A stretch of DNA of 23,812 nt from CAVDRM01 sp963626285 (GTDB taxonomy: Bacteria; Bacillota; Clostridia; Christensenellales; Aristaeellaceae), in NCBI GenBank assembly GCA_963626285.1, contig CAVFWQ010000020.1, forward strand, positions 1 through 23,812. Reading direction: 5' to 3'. The notes beneath the pieces were generated by a model, which did not search any database, had not been told where the DNA came from, and saw nothing but the letters and a program-made list of their open reading frames with translations. A program made the position numbers and the translations under genes. This document shows, piece by piece, positions 6,603 to 14,946 of the stretch; the stretch's first letter is position 1, and each line of letters starts with the position of its first letter.

Positions 6603-7813
6603 TATTTCTTCTCCTTATCGGGGATTTTCATGCCGCTGATGCCGTCCATGTTATCCAGCACGAACTGCATAAACACCCGCGCACCCGTTTGCAGGCCGTC
6701 CTCATCGATATCCCAGTTTTTCGTATGCGCCGGATAGACGGCGTTTTTCGCCTCGTTCCGCATCCCCAACCCGAACAGCAGGCCGGGCTTTTCCTTTTCG
6801 TAATAGGCAAAGTCCTCCGCGCCGGGCGATGTGGGCAGATGGACGACCTTTTCCGTACCCACGACCTTGCGGGCGGAGCGGACAAAGGCATCGTACATCG
6901 CCGGATCATTGTGCGCGCTGGGAAGCGGATCGCCGGACCATGAAAGCTCCCATGTGACCCCCGTCTCCTCCGCTACGCAGCGAACCAGCTTTTCCAGCCG
7001 CTTTCTGGCCCAAGCCATCGTTTCGTCCTTAAAGCAGCGCAAAGAGCCCTCCATCCGGCACTTGTCGGCGTTGGAGGACACCGTATTGCCCGCCTGCATG
7101 ACGGCCACGCTCATCACGCACATATCAAAGGGGTCGACCTCGCGGCTGATCAGCATCTGGATGCCGTTATAGACCTTAACGCCCGCAGCCAGCGCATCGA
7201 TGCCGGCATGCGGCGTGGCCACATGCACGGCCTTGCCGCCGAGCGTGATGTAAAAGGCGACGGAGGAGCAGTTGGTGGCGGACGGATTGGAGGAGATCAC
7301 ATGAACATCGTCAATGCAGTTGACATGGCACATGATGATGCAGTCAATGTCCCGCATCACGCCGTTTTGACACATGACATTCGCCCCGCTGGGACGCGCC
7401 TCCTCGGAGGGCTGGAAAATAAACTTGACCCGGCAGCGGATCTGGTCGCGAATCGCCCACAGCGCCTTGCAGGTGCCCAGCAGCATCGCGGTATGCGCGT
7501 CATGGCCGCAGGCGTGCATCACGCCGGGATGACGGGAGATATAGGGCTGGCCGTGGTCGGCTTCTTCAATCGGCAGGGCGTCCATATCGGCGCGGATTCC
7601 GATGGTGAATGCGGTGATGTCCGGATTCAGCGTTGCAACGACCGTGTTGCGCCCGTATTTTCCGAATTCATAGGGTATGCCTATTGCATCCAGCTCATGG
7701 CAGACGAGTGCGGCTGTCCTGTCCAAGTCCCACCCCCGCTCCGGATACATATGCAGTTCGCGGCGGATGCGAACCATCATTTCCTGGTCGACGGGATATG
7801 TCTGTGCGTTCAT
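6602..7813 (-). CDS. M20-family amidohydrolase (N-acyl amino acid or peptide)
   Basis: This is a cytosolic di-metal amidohydrolase of the M20D group (403 residues, family length), which removes acyl groups from amino acids or splits small peptides and conjugates. Metal-binding signatures are RADMDALP (74-81), the HACGHDAHTAM block (Cys102, His104) and FQPSEE (Glu137/138). SPGAEDFAYY is the typical C-terminal metal region. An AAAGAGG ribosome site precedes the ATG at 7813. It is the first gene after a terminator that ends the importer operon, so it is probably reached by read-through or a weak promoter of its own. It is coupled to the fusion hydrolase by a TAATG junction. The lid domain gives no clue to the exact substrate. 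Confidence 0.87.
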   Translation of the reverse strand: MNAQTYPVDQEMMVRIRRELHMYPERGWDLDRTAALVCHELDAIGIPYEFGKYGRNTVVATLNPDITAFTIGIRADMDALPIEEADHGQPYISRHPGVMHACGHDAHTAMLLGTCKALWAIRDQIRCRVKFIFQPSEEARPSGANVMCQNGVMRDIDCIIMCHVNCIDDVHVISSNPSATNCSSVAFYITLGGKAVHVATPHAGIDALAAGVKVYNGIQMLISREVDPFDMCVMSVAVMQAGNTVSSNADKCRMEGSLRCFKDETMAWARKRLEKLVRCVAEETGVTWELSWSGDPLPSAHNDPAMYDAFVRSARKVVGTEKVVHLPTSPGAEDFAYYEKEKPGLLFGLGMRNEAKNAVYPAHTKNWDIDEDGLQTGARVFMQFVLDNMDGISGMKIPDKEKK

Positions 7814-7914
7814 TTCACGGCCTCTTTTCTGATACCGTTTTCTTCCGATTCATTGAATGTTCAGGCAAAATTTCAATGCTTCGGCCGTTCGGCGGTATGA
7901 GCATGATCAGATGG

Positions 7915-7945
7915 AAAAAGGGGGACCCGGCAATACCGAGTCCCC
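7915..7945 (-). terminator. Intrinsic terminator after the binding-protein gene
   Basis: GGGGACCCGG (7921-7930) pairs with CCGAGTCCCC (7936-7945) across a five-base loop, using one G-U pair on the minus strand. A CTTTTT tract follows in that orientation. It lies about 38 bases past the stop at 7983 and divides the importer genes from the two amide hydrolases. Confidence 0.75.
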
Positions 7946-7982
7946 GGATCGTTTGCTGTTGAACCTGATAAAAGGTCAGATG

Positions 7983-9434
7983 TTACTGATTGTTGGCGAG
8001 GTACTCGTCAAGCTGGCTCTGCGCATCGTCAATAACATCCTGCAGGCCGATGGCATACATTTCTGCTGCGATTTTTGCGAAGGTCTCGTCCGGGTCGACG
8101 GTGCCGGTCACAAGCTCGTTGAAGTGGTTCTGATAGATGGCGTACAGCGCGGTGCGGACATCCTCGGTATCGGTGCCGTCATAGGAGAAGGAGCCGATGG
8201 CGCTGATGGAGGCCTTCTTATAGTTCTCATAGACCTGCGCCCACTGATCCGGCTCGCCCAGAAGGGATTCGCTGGCAGAGACGACGCTGGCGCTGACAAC
8301 AGGGCCGGTGCAGTAGGTATCAAAGCTGTAGTTGCTCTTGCCCAGTTCGGTGCGCAGCACGGTGCCGTTGGACAGATAGTTGAAGTGCTCGCCCTCGATG
8401 CCGTAGGCCAGAATGTCGCGGAAGGCGGTGTCGGTGTAGAGGAGCTGGAAGTATTTGAGGGAAGCGCGGGCGTTTTCCTCAGAAGCGCCGGCGTTGATGG
8501 CGAACAGCGCGCCCTGCATGGAAGCACGGCTCATGTACGGTCCGATGTACTGCACGAGCTTGACGTTGAAGCCGTAGGTCTCCGGATTGCTCCAGCCCTT
8601 GTAGCCGGTCCAGGCAGTGCCGGAGCGGACGGGCGTGCCGAGCTCCATCGGCAGGGATTCGTTCGTGGCGGCATCGGGATTGATGTAGCCCAGCTCATAC
8701 CACTTGTGCAGGCAGCGGAGCATGTTCATGTAAGTCTCATCTTCCCAAATCGGGATGATGGTGGTGGCGGCGTCGCCGGTCGCCTCATAGGGAATGACCA
8801 GATAGCTGCTGACCACGCGCTGATGCACCTGCCAGAAGCCGGTCAGACCGCTCTTGGTCATATGCAGCGGATATTCATTCGGATGATCCGCTTTCCATGC
8901 GGCCAGATAGGGCTCCAGCTCTTCGAACTTCATTTCATCGGGAAGCGTCATGCCCTTTTCGTTTTCAAAGTAATCGCTGTTCATGCGGAAGAACACCTGG
9001 ATGCCGATGTCCTTCAGCGCGGGGATGCCGTAGATGCGGTCATTCACGACGGCGCCCTGCCACCACGGGTCGATGGCATTGTACAAATCCGGATAATCAG
9101 CCAGCAAATCGGTAATATCATAGTAATACTCGTTGCGGGCATTCTCATCGTAGTTGTTGAACCAGTTGCAGGTGAAAATCAGGTCATAGTATTCACCGGC
9201 ATTCAGGCTCATGGTGAGCTGGTCGGAGGTCATGAACTGGAGATCGACCTTCACGCCGATTTTCTCCTCGGAGATTTTGTTGGCGGCCTCGATGACCTTC
9301 TGGGCATCGATGGGGGCGTCGCCGCCGGTAATCGTCCACCAGACCAGCGTCTTGGTTTCTTCCGCGCCGGCGGATACTGCGCACAGGCTCAGCATCATTG
9401 CCAGCACCAGGATGAGGGATACGAGTTTCTTCAT
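7983..9434 (-). CDS. ABC transporter substrate-binding protein, LplA type
   Basis: This is the extracellular solute-binding component of a CUT1 carbohydrate importer, 483 residues. It starts with a signal peptide (MKKLVSLILVLAMMLSLC, then SAGAEE) that appears to be cleaved by ordinary signal peptidase, because the only early Cys lacks a proper lipobox. The mature protein opens with TLVWWTITGGD, as in LplA-like oligosaccharide-binding proteins. It continues with the conserved ligand region (YDLIFTCNWFNNYDENA, YGIPALKDIGIQVFF) and ends in the family's C-terminal domain (AIYQNHFNELVTGTVDP). It lies last in the leftward operon with two permeases. No ATPase gene is present, as usual where a shared MsmX-type ATPase serves many importers. 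The LplA group covers diverse oligosaccharides and aldouronates. The linked GH20 and kinase argue for an amino-sugar ligand. Confidence 0.88.
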   Translation of the reverse strand: MKKLVSLILVLAMMLSLCAVSAGAEETKTLVWWTITGGDAPIDAQKVIEAANKISEEKIGVKVDLQFMTSDQLTMSLNAGEYYDLIFTCNWFNNYDENARNEYYYDITDLLADYPDLYNAIDPWWQGAVVNDRIYGIPALKDIGIQVFFRMNSDYFENEKGMTLPDEMKFEELEPYLAAWKADHPNEYPLHMTKSGLTGFWQVHQRVVSSYLVIPYEATGDAATTIIPIWEDETYMNMLRCLHKWYELGYINPDAATNESLPMELGTPVRSGTAWTGYKGWSNPETYGFNVKLVQYIGPYMSRASMQGALFAINAGASEENARASLKYFQLLYTDTAFRDILAYGIEGEHFNYLSNGTVLRTELGKSNYSFDTYCTGPVVSASVVSASESLLGEPDQWAQVYENYKKASISAIGSFSYDGTDTEDVRTALYAIYQNHFNELVTGTVDPDETFAKIAAEMYAIGLQDVIDDAQSQLDEYLANNQ

Positions 9435-9490
9435 ACGGGTTTCCTCCTTTTGTATATTTCACGCGGCATCAGTCGCATGAGAAGCAGATG

Positions 9491-10420
9491 TCAGCCCTTG
9501 ACGGCGCCGATGGTCAGGCCGCCGACAAAGAAGCGCTGGAAGAAGGGATAGGAGCAGGCAATGGGCAGCACGACGATGGTGACCACGGCCATGCGGAAGG
9601 TCTCGGTCGGGAGGGAAAGGTCAACGGTAGAAACGCCGTTTGCCTCCATGACCTGCATGAACTCGATGTTTTTCTGGATGCTTATCAGCACATACTGCAA
9701 GGGATAAAGCTCGCGGTGCGCGCTGTCAAGGTACAGCATCGCGCCGTACCATGCGTTCCAGTAGCTGAAGGTCATGAACAGGCCGATGGTCGCAATGACC
9801 GGCAGGGAAATCGGCAGCACCAGCTGAAGGAAGATGCGAATCTGCCTTGCGCCGTCTATCTTGCCCGATTCGATGATGGAATCCGGCACCGTGCTGGTAA
9901 AGAAGGTGCGCATGATGATGATGTACCAGCCGGAGCAGGCGCCCGGCAGGATGAGAGCCGTGTAGGTGTTCTTGAGGTGGTATATCTGCGTGTTGACCAT
10001 GTAGGAGGCGACCAGACCGCCGCCGAAGAACATGGGCAGGAAAATCAGCCATGTAAACTGCTTCTTCAGGCGGAAATTGGGTCGGCTGAGCGCATAGCCC
10101 ATCGTTGCGATGAGGACAAGCGCCAGCACCGTGCCGACCACGGTAATGCCGACGGAATTCAGGAAGGAGCGGCCGATGTAGTCAATGCTCTGCCACATAT
10201 AGCGGTAGGCGTTCAAAGACCATTCCGACGGGAAGAAGCTGTAGCCGTTGACGGACACGGAAGCATCCGAGGAAAACGAAATGATGATAACGAAGATAAG
10301 CGGCAGGAGCGTGGACAGCGCCAGCAGGACGAAAATCAGACTGATGATGACATTCGTCAGCGGCTTGACCCTGTTCCAGCGCGGCTGTCCCTCATCGGCA
10401 TGCGTTTTTTTTCTGCTCAT
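9491..10420 (-). CDS. Sugar ABC transporter permease, YtcP-like
   Basis: This is the second inner-membrane permease of the CUT1 importer, 309 residues with about six hydrophobic segments, the first at roughly residues 22-48. The ATPase-contacting EAA loop is visible as IIESGKIDGARQIRIFLQLV (182-201) followed by LPISLP. FAM-like features FPSEWSLNAYRYM and the C-terminal QRFFVGGLTIGAVKG are typical of YtcP partners. It starts 12 bases after the stop of the first permease, with a GAGGAGG ribosome site in the gap, and is followed by the binding-protein gene, so the three form one operon. Confidence 0.92.
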   Translation of the reverse strand: MSRKKTHADEGQPRWNRVKPLTNVIISLIFVLLALSTLLPLIFVIIISFSSDASVSVNGYSFFPSEWSLNAYRYMWQSIDYIGRSFLNSVGITVVGTVLALVLIATMGYALSRPNFRLKKQFTWLIFLPMFFGGGLVASYMVNTQIYHLKNTYTALILPGACSGWYIIIMRTFFTSTVPDSIIESGKIDGARQIRIFLQLVLPISLPVIATIGLFMTFSYWNAWYGAMLYLDSAHRELYPLQYVLISIQKNIEFMQVMEANGVSTVDLSLPTETFRMAVVTIVVLPIACSYPFFQRFFVGGLTIGAVKG

Positions 10421-10432
10421 AATTATCCCTCC

Positions 10433-11425
10433 TCAGAACAGGCCGCTCTCAGGGTCGATCCGCTTGACCACCAGATTGGTGATGATGATCAGAATGCAGC
10501 CGATGGTGTTTTGCAGCAGGCTGGTCGCCGCGCTGTAACCGTAGTTGTTGTTCTCCATCAGCGCCTTGTAGACGTACACATCAATCGTCTGCGTGACGGA
10601 AAGCAGAGAGCCGGAGTCTCTTGTGACATGATAGAACAGGCCGAACTCGGAGGTGAAGATATGACCCACGTTGAGGATGAACATGATGGACAAGATCGGC
10701 CGCAGCAGCGGCAGGGTGATCCCTTTTATCTGCTGCCATATGGTCGCCCCGTCTATCACGGCGCTTTCATACAGTCCCTTGTCAATGCCCGTCAGGGAAG
10801 CCAGATAAACGACCATGGAATAGCCGAAGGTCTTCCATGTGTTCATGAAAATCAGGATGCCCGGCCAGTATTCGGGGGACTGATACCAGCGGATGGCCTG
10901 ACCGCCGTTGCCGGTCAGGATGGAATTGATGAGGCCGCGGTCCGTGGACAGGAAGGCATACACAAAATAGCTCACGATGACCCAGCTCAAAAAATGGGGA
11001 AGGAAGGTGGCTGTCTGGCATACCTTGCGCAGCTTGTTGGAATACATATAGGAAATCATGATGGCCAGAATGACCGGAAGCGTCACGCCGATGATGAGGA
11101 AGATGATATTGTATACCAGCGTGTTGCGGATGATATTGCCCATTTGGGGGTTCAGAAACAGAAACTTGAAATTGTCGAGCCCCACCCATTTGCTGTTGAC
11201 AAACAGGCTGTACAGAAAGCTCTTTCCGGGCTTCATCTTCCATTTCTTGAAGGCGAAAACGATGCCGAACAGCGGGACATAGCAGAAGGCGATGTACCAC
11301 GCCACCGTCGGAAGAGACAAAATGGTCAGTTCCAAGTCGTCGAAGGTGAAGCGCTTCTTTTTAGGCTTCGGTAATGCCGCGCAGTCGCTGTCTGCCGGTA
11401 TCTTCGTTTTCTTTAACAGTGCCAT
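10433..11425 (-). CDS. Sugar ABC transporter permease, LplB-like
   Basis: This is the first permease of the importer, 330 residues. After a basic cytosolic N-terminus (PKPKKKRFTFDDLE) there are about six membrane segments, beginning at roughly residue 35. The EAA motif is YESAVIDGATIWQQIKGITL (219-238) followed by PLLRP. The conserved C-terminus ending RIDPESGLF is that of LplB-type proteins. The ATG at 11425 gives the family-like N-terminus and has an AAGGAG site upstream, though about 12 bases away. It is the first gene of the leftward operon and is divergent from the GH20 gene, sharing a 214-base control region. Confidence 0.91.
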   Translation of the reverse strand: MALLKKTKIPADSDCAALPKPKKKRFTFDDLELTILSLPTVAWYIAFCYVPLFGIVFAFKKWKMKPGKSFLYSLFVNSKWVGLDNFKFLFLNPQMGNIIRNTLVYNIIFLIIGVTLPVILAIMISYMYSNKLRKVCQTATFLPHFLSWVIVSYFVYAFLSTDRGLINSILTGNGGQAIRWYQSPEYWPGILIFMNTWKTFGYSMVVYLASLTGIDKGLYESAVIDGATIWQQIKGITLPLLRPILSIMFILNVGHIFTSEFGLFYHVTRDSGSLLSVTQTIDVYVYKALMENNNYGYSAATSLLQNTIGCILIIITNLVVKRIDPESGLF

Positions 11426-11498
11426 GAGTCATTGGTACTCCTTCCATAAGGATAAGCTTGGGCTTCGGACATACGGGACTGTTTATGTTGCCAATCGT

Positions 11499-11527
11499 AT
11501 TTTACCATATATTTCAAATAAACACAA
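11499..11527 (-). promoter_or_regulatory. Promoter of the importer operon
   Basis: On the minus strand TTGTGT (11522-11527), 17 bases, and TAAAAT (11499-11504) make a plausible promoter, with TGG just before the -10. It lies about 75 bases before the permease ATG at 11425. Confidence 0.55.
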
Positions 11528-11570
11528 GCCTTTTATCAATATCCCTTAAAAATATTTTTCCTATATTCAG

Positions 11571-11590
11571 AAGGAATTTTCCTTACGGAA
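11571..11590. promoter_or_regulatory. Nested palindromes, candidate operator for GH20 and importer genes
   Basis: AAGGAATTTTCCTT (11571-11584) is a perfect palindrome with six-base arms. It overlaps a second inverted repeat, TTCCTTACGGAA (11579-11590). Both lie about 50-70 bases before the GH20 start and upstream of the importer promoter, in the divergent control region. The ROK repressor of this locus is the obvious candidate binder, but the link is inference. Confidence 0.4.
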
Positions 11591-11639
11591 CAGAATATAA
11601 AAAATGACCGGACAATCTTCTTCAAGGAGGAGCAATTTC

Positions 11640-13442
11640 ATGGCAGCATTTACCTTGGCACAGCTCTCTGCCGCGCAGAATGCCGTGCAGCATGTGCTTC
11701 ACCGCCCCCTGCCCTGCGGCATCAGGGCATCGCAGGCCGATGCGCTCTCCGTTTCATGGGACGGCGGGGAGGCGGTCGTGACCGCGCCCGATACGGCGGC
11801 GCTCGCCCGTGCCTGCTTCCTGCTGACGCAGGCGGACATGGAGGGCAAACAAACGCTCCTTATCCGCCAGGAGCGGCACATCGACTCCTGCGGCGCGTTC
11901 ATCGACTGCTCACGGGGCGCCGTGATGACGGTCGAGGCCTGCAAGCGGTACTTGGACCATTTGGCGGCGCTGGGGCTGAACCTGTTCGTCATGTATATGG
12001 AAGATACCTACACCGTGCCCGAATATCCGTATTTCGGCCATCTGCGCGGGCGCTACACGCCGCAGGAGCTGAAGGAAATCGACGATTACGCGGCCTCTCT
12101 GGACATTGAGCTGCTGCCGCAGATTCAGACGCTGGCGCATCTGGGGCAGTTTTTGCAGTGGCGCGACGATGAGCATCTGAAGGACACCCCGTACTGCCTG
12201 CTGGCAGACGAGGAGGAGACCTACGCCTTTATCGAGGATGAGATCCGCTCCATCCGCAGCTGTGTCAGAACGAACCGCCTTCATATCGGCATGGACGAGG
12301 CGCACAACATGGGGCTGATGCGCTACTACGCCAAGCACGGTCCCGTGGACCGCTTTGAGCTGCTGAAGCGGCACCTGAAAAGGGTGACGGACATCTGCGA
12401 AAAATACCATTTCCATCCCATGATGTGGAGCGATATGTTCTTCCGCCTCGGCTCCAGGGACAATGAATACTATGATATGACTTCCCGCATCCCACAGAGC
12501 GTGATAGACGGGCTGCCCGATGTGGACATGGTGTACTGGGACTATTACCACATGGAGCCGGAATGGTACGAGCATATGCTCTGCGAGCATGAGCGCATGG
12601 GCGCCAATACCGTTTTTGCCGGCGGCATATGGACGTGGAGCGGCTTTTTGCCGCAGGTGGAGCGCAATGACGCGACCATGTATCCCGCCCTTCGCGCCTG
12701 CGCAGCGCATCATATCAAAACCGTGATGGCGACCATGTGGGGCGATGACGGCAATGAAACGGACTTCTTCCTTGCCCTGAGCCAGCTCCCGATTTTTTCC
12801 GAATTCTGCTGGCGCGGTCCTGAATGCAAGCGGGCTGATGTGACATCCATGGCGGAGACGCTGACGGGGCTGAAGGCGGAGACCTACGCGGGCTTCGGGC
12901 ATTTCTATCGGGATGCCTCCGACGACCGCACGGGAAAGGGTCTGGTCTATTGCGACCTGCTGTATCACCTGCTGCCCGGAAATCCTGACCTTGAGGCCGC
13001 CGTCAAGCGGTATCGGGAGGGGCGCGAAATGCTGTCCGCCGATGCCGGGCATCCGCAATGCGTCTATGCCCGCGCCCTGTTCGACGTGGTCATCCTGAAG
13101 GCGCAGACGATTTTGAAGATTCGCAGCGCCTACGCGCAGAAAAATCGTTCCGCGCTCCGCGAGGTCGCCCAAAAGGATATTCCGGATCTTATCGGCCTGT
13201 ACGAAAAGCTGCAGGCGATTCATCGCAGGCAGTGGCTGGCCTCCTATAAACGCAACGGCTGGGAGCTGTTTCCCCTGCGCTACGGCTCGGTCATCGGCCG
13301 CGCAAAGGACGCTGCACTGGCACTTCTGGAATACGCAGACGGAAAGACGGATAAGATAGACGAGCTGGACGCGCCGATGCTGGACCCCACGCGCAAGGGC
13401 GGGATGCAGTATTACGAGGTATATGTTTCGCCGAAGCTGTAA
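11640..13442 (+). CDS. GH20 beta-N-acetylhexosaminidase, cytosolic
   Basis: This exo-acting enzyme removes terminal GlcNAc or GalNAc by substrate-assisted catalysis. The ATG at 11640 is supported by AAGGAGG nine bases upstream, and the product is 600 residues. The GH20 barrel begins around residue 85 (GAFIDCSRGAVMTVEACKR) and continues with NLFVMYMEDTYTVPEYP and YAASLDIELLPQIQTLAHL. The catalytic pair is in IGMDEAHNMG (Asp219, Glu220), and MMWSDMFFR and YWDYYHME lie in later strands. No signal peptide is present, so it acts on imported material and matches the adjacent importer. The shape resembles the intracellular Paenibacillus-type hexosaminidases rather than secreted chitobiases. The next gene follows after 30 bases. 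Confidence 0.9.
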   Translation: MAAFTLAQLSAAQNAVQHVLHRPLPCGIRASQADALSVSWDGGEAVVTAPDTAALARACFLLTQADMEGKQTLLIRQERHIDSCGAFIDCSRGAVMTVEACKRYLDHLAALGLNLFVMYMEDTYTVPEYPYFGHLRGRYTPQELKEIDDYAASLDIELLPQIQTLAHLGQFLQWRDDEHLKDTPYCLLADEEETYAFIEDEIRSIRSCVRTNRLHIGMDEAHNMGLMRYYAKHGPVDRFELLKRHLKRVTDICEKYHFHPMMWSDMFFRLGSRDNEYYDMTSRIPQSVIDGLPDVDMVYWDYYHMEPEWYEHMLCEHERMGANTVFAGGIWTWSGFLPQVERNDATMYPALRACAAHHIKTVMATMWGDDGNETDFFLALSQLPIFSEFCWRGPECKRADVTSMAETLTGLKAETYAGFGHFYRDASDDRTGKGLVYCDLLYHLLPGNPDLEAAVKRYREGREMLSADAGHPQCVYARALFDVVILKAQTILKIRSAYAQKNRSALREVAQKDIPDLIGLYEKLQAIHRRQWLASYKRNGWELFPLRYGSVIGRAKDAALALLEYADGKTDKIDELDAPMLDPTRKGGMQYYEVYVSPKL

Positions 13443-13472
13443 GGCGGCAGAAAATATGACGGAGGAAAGACC

Positions 13473-14687
13473 ATGCGTGTTTTCGGTGTCTGGATGTGGC
13501 CGGATTCCCTGCTTGAAAACGGCGTTGACAAAACTTTCGATATGTGCGCCCGCGCAGGCGTTACGGATGTATACCTGCTGACAAAGGGGCTGAACGGCAG
13601 CACGATTTTTCCTTATGCGGAAGCAAAGCAGACCGTGCCCGGCCGCGACCTGCTTCGGGAAGCCTTGGACGCTGCCCACGGGCGCGGTCAGCGCCTGCAT
13701 GCATGGTTCACCTCCGCCGGCGATGCGGCCTATGCCGCGGCTTATCCGGAGCGCGCCCTGTATCACTACCTGTCCGGCCCGCATGCGCGAATCGTCAGCA
13801 TCACGGACTGTGAATATCAGCGGTATATGGGCAGAATCATCCGCCATATGGTGAGCCATTACGCATTGGACGGGCTGCATCTTGACTATATCCGGTATAA
13901 CAGCGTCATCTGCGGGTGGTCGAAGGAGGATATGGCGCGGTACGCCGCCTTCGGCGTTGATATCGGCCGCATCCGCCGCATCATGGACAAGTCCTTTGTC
14001 GGAGATAACAAGGATGAGGAATATATCTTCAACCGCTACCGCTGCGGGGACAGGGATGTACGCCTGCTGGCGGAGGCGCGGCGGCTGAATGTGCGCGTCT
14101 TTGCCCGTCTCCTGTCCGATGCGGCAAGGGAGGAAAAGCCGGACATCAAAATCAGCGCCGCCCTGATGCCGGAGGGCGCCTATGAGGACCTTGCCTTTTC
14201 CGACCTGCACTACGGGCAGCATTACACGGACATGGCCGACATCGTGGGCACCGCCCTGCCGATGGCTTACAGCCGCTCCTACAATGAGGACGAGCAGTGG
14301 GTGGCGATGGTGACCCGCGGCACCATGCGGCGGGGTCTGCATACCGTGACCGGCATTCACGCCTTTGAGGGCGGAAACGGCCTCAGCGTGCAAAAGGATG
14401 TGGCAGCCGTCGAAAATATCAAGGGCGCGGACGGCGTCTGTCTTTTCCGCGAAGGAGCGGTCTGTCTGGCTTGGCAGGAGGCGGGTGATATCGCCCTGTA
14501 TAATCCGACCGGGCAGCCGGTCACCTCTCTCCTTCTGCACGGAAAGGGCGAGACGCGCTCCGTTCAGGCTTCCATCCGGGCGGGGCAAAAAACTATCCTG
14601 CCCGCCGCCTTTGAGCCTTCGTGCATTCAGGCGTTTGCGGACGGAAAGGAGTTGCCTGTTTACCTGAGAACGAGCACAGAGGCATAA
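13473..14687 (+). CDS. GHL10-type glycosidase-like TIM-barrel protein
   Basis: This 404-residue cytosolic protein resembles the YngK/GHL10 group of glycoside-hydrolase-like barrels. Signs are the N-terminal strand RVFGVWMWPDSLLENGV, the LHAWFTSAG strand (75-83) and, most tellingly, DGLHLDYIRY (133-142), with the acidic residue in the place typical of these barrels. KISAALMPEG and VGTALPMAYSRSYNEDEQW follow. The last ~90 residues look like a beta-rich accessory domain. A GGAGG site precedes the ATG. There is no signal peptide, whereas most characterised relatives are exported. It forms a two-gene operon with GH20, so it may cut a second linkage in the same imported glycan. Enzymatic function in this clade is not established, to my knowledge. 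Confidence 0.75.
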   Translation: MRVFGVWMWPDSLLENGVDKTFDMCARAGVTDVYLLTKGLNGSTIFPYAEAKQTVPGRDLLREALDAAHGRGQRLHAWFTSAGDAAYAAAYPERALYHYLSGPHARIVSITDCEYQRYMGRIIRHMVSHYALDGLHLDYIRYNSVICGWSKEDMARYAAFGVDIGRIRRIMDKSFVGDNKDEEYIFNRYRCGDRDVRLLAEARRLNVRVFARLLSDAAREEKPDIKISAALMPEGAYEDLAFSDLHYGQHYTDMADIVGTALPMAYSRSYNEDEQWVAMVTRGTMRRGLHTVTGIHAFEGGNGLSVQKDVAAVENIKGADGVCLFREGAVCLAWQEAGDIALYNPTGQPVTSLLLHGKGETRSVQASIRAGQKTILPAAFEPSCIQAFADGKELPVYLRTSTEA

Positions 14688-14701
14688 AAAGCACAGAACG
14701 C

Positions 14702-14759
14702 AAAACGCATGGGCAAAGCATTTCCAATCGTTCGGAGATGCTCCGCCCATGCGTTTTTT
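14702..14759. terminator. Strong bidirectional terminator at the convergent junction
   Basis: AAAACGCATGGGC (14702-14714) pairs perfectly with GCCCATGCGTTTT (14745-14757). Inside there is a second stem (AGCAT/ATGCT plus CC/GG). Six T follow on the plus strand, and TTTTGCG follows on the minus strand. It ends the GH20-GHL10 operon and also stops transcripts coming from the ROK gene side. Confidence 0.9.
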
Positions 14760-14761
14760 AG

Positions 14762-14921
14762 GGCAGCACCGTACAAATGAGGCGGCGCGATAAATCGTGA
14801 ATTTTGTGTCAGATACAATTGCAAAAATCTAAGGTTTACCGAATGTAAATCAAGATTTTTGCAGGAAGCAGATGGCGCAAAAGGCACATTTTTGCGAGTC
14901 GCCGAATTGTGCGGTGATGCC
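14762..14921. mobile_element. MITE-like 160-bp inverted-repeat element
   Basis: The ends are inverted copies: GGCAGCACCGTACAA (14762-14776) and, read on the minus strand from 14921, GGCATCACCGCACAA, 13 of 15 identical. The similarity weakly continues inward. The middle forms a long hairpin: TGCAAAAATCT (14820-14830) pairs perfectly with AGATTTTTGCA (14853-14863), and within it GGTTTAC pairs with GTAAATC. There is no coding capacity. Flanks TTAG and TCAG are only a partial match, so a target duplication is uncertain. It lies between the terminator and the ROK gene. Confidence 0.55.
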
Positions 14922-14946
14922 TCAGCTCGATTCGCCCGATGATTTT

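Noticed and set aside
7857..11374. Two very long plus-strand open frames (564 and 628 codons) opposite the importer genes
   Set aside because: They are antisense to a binding protein and two permeases with family motifs. Their composition is shadow-like, and ends and overlaps do not respect ribosome sites.
11910..14750. A 946-codon minus-strand open frame opposite the GH20 and GHL10 genes
   Set aside because: It runs antisense through two genes with clear catalytic motifs. The product is His/Gln/Arg-rich low-sense sequence without domains, as expected from GC-biased third positions.
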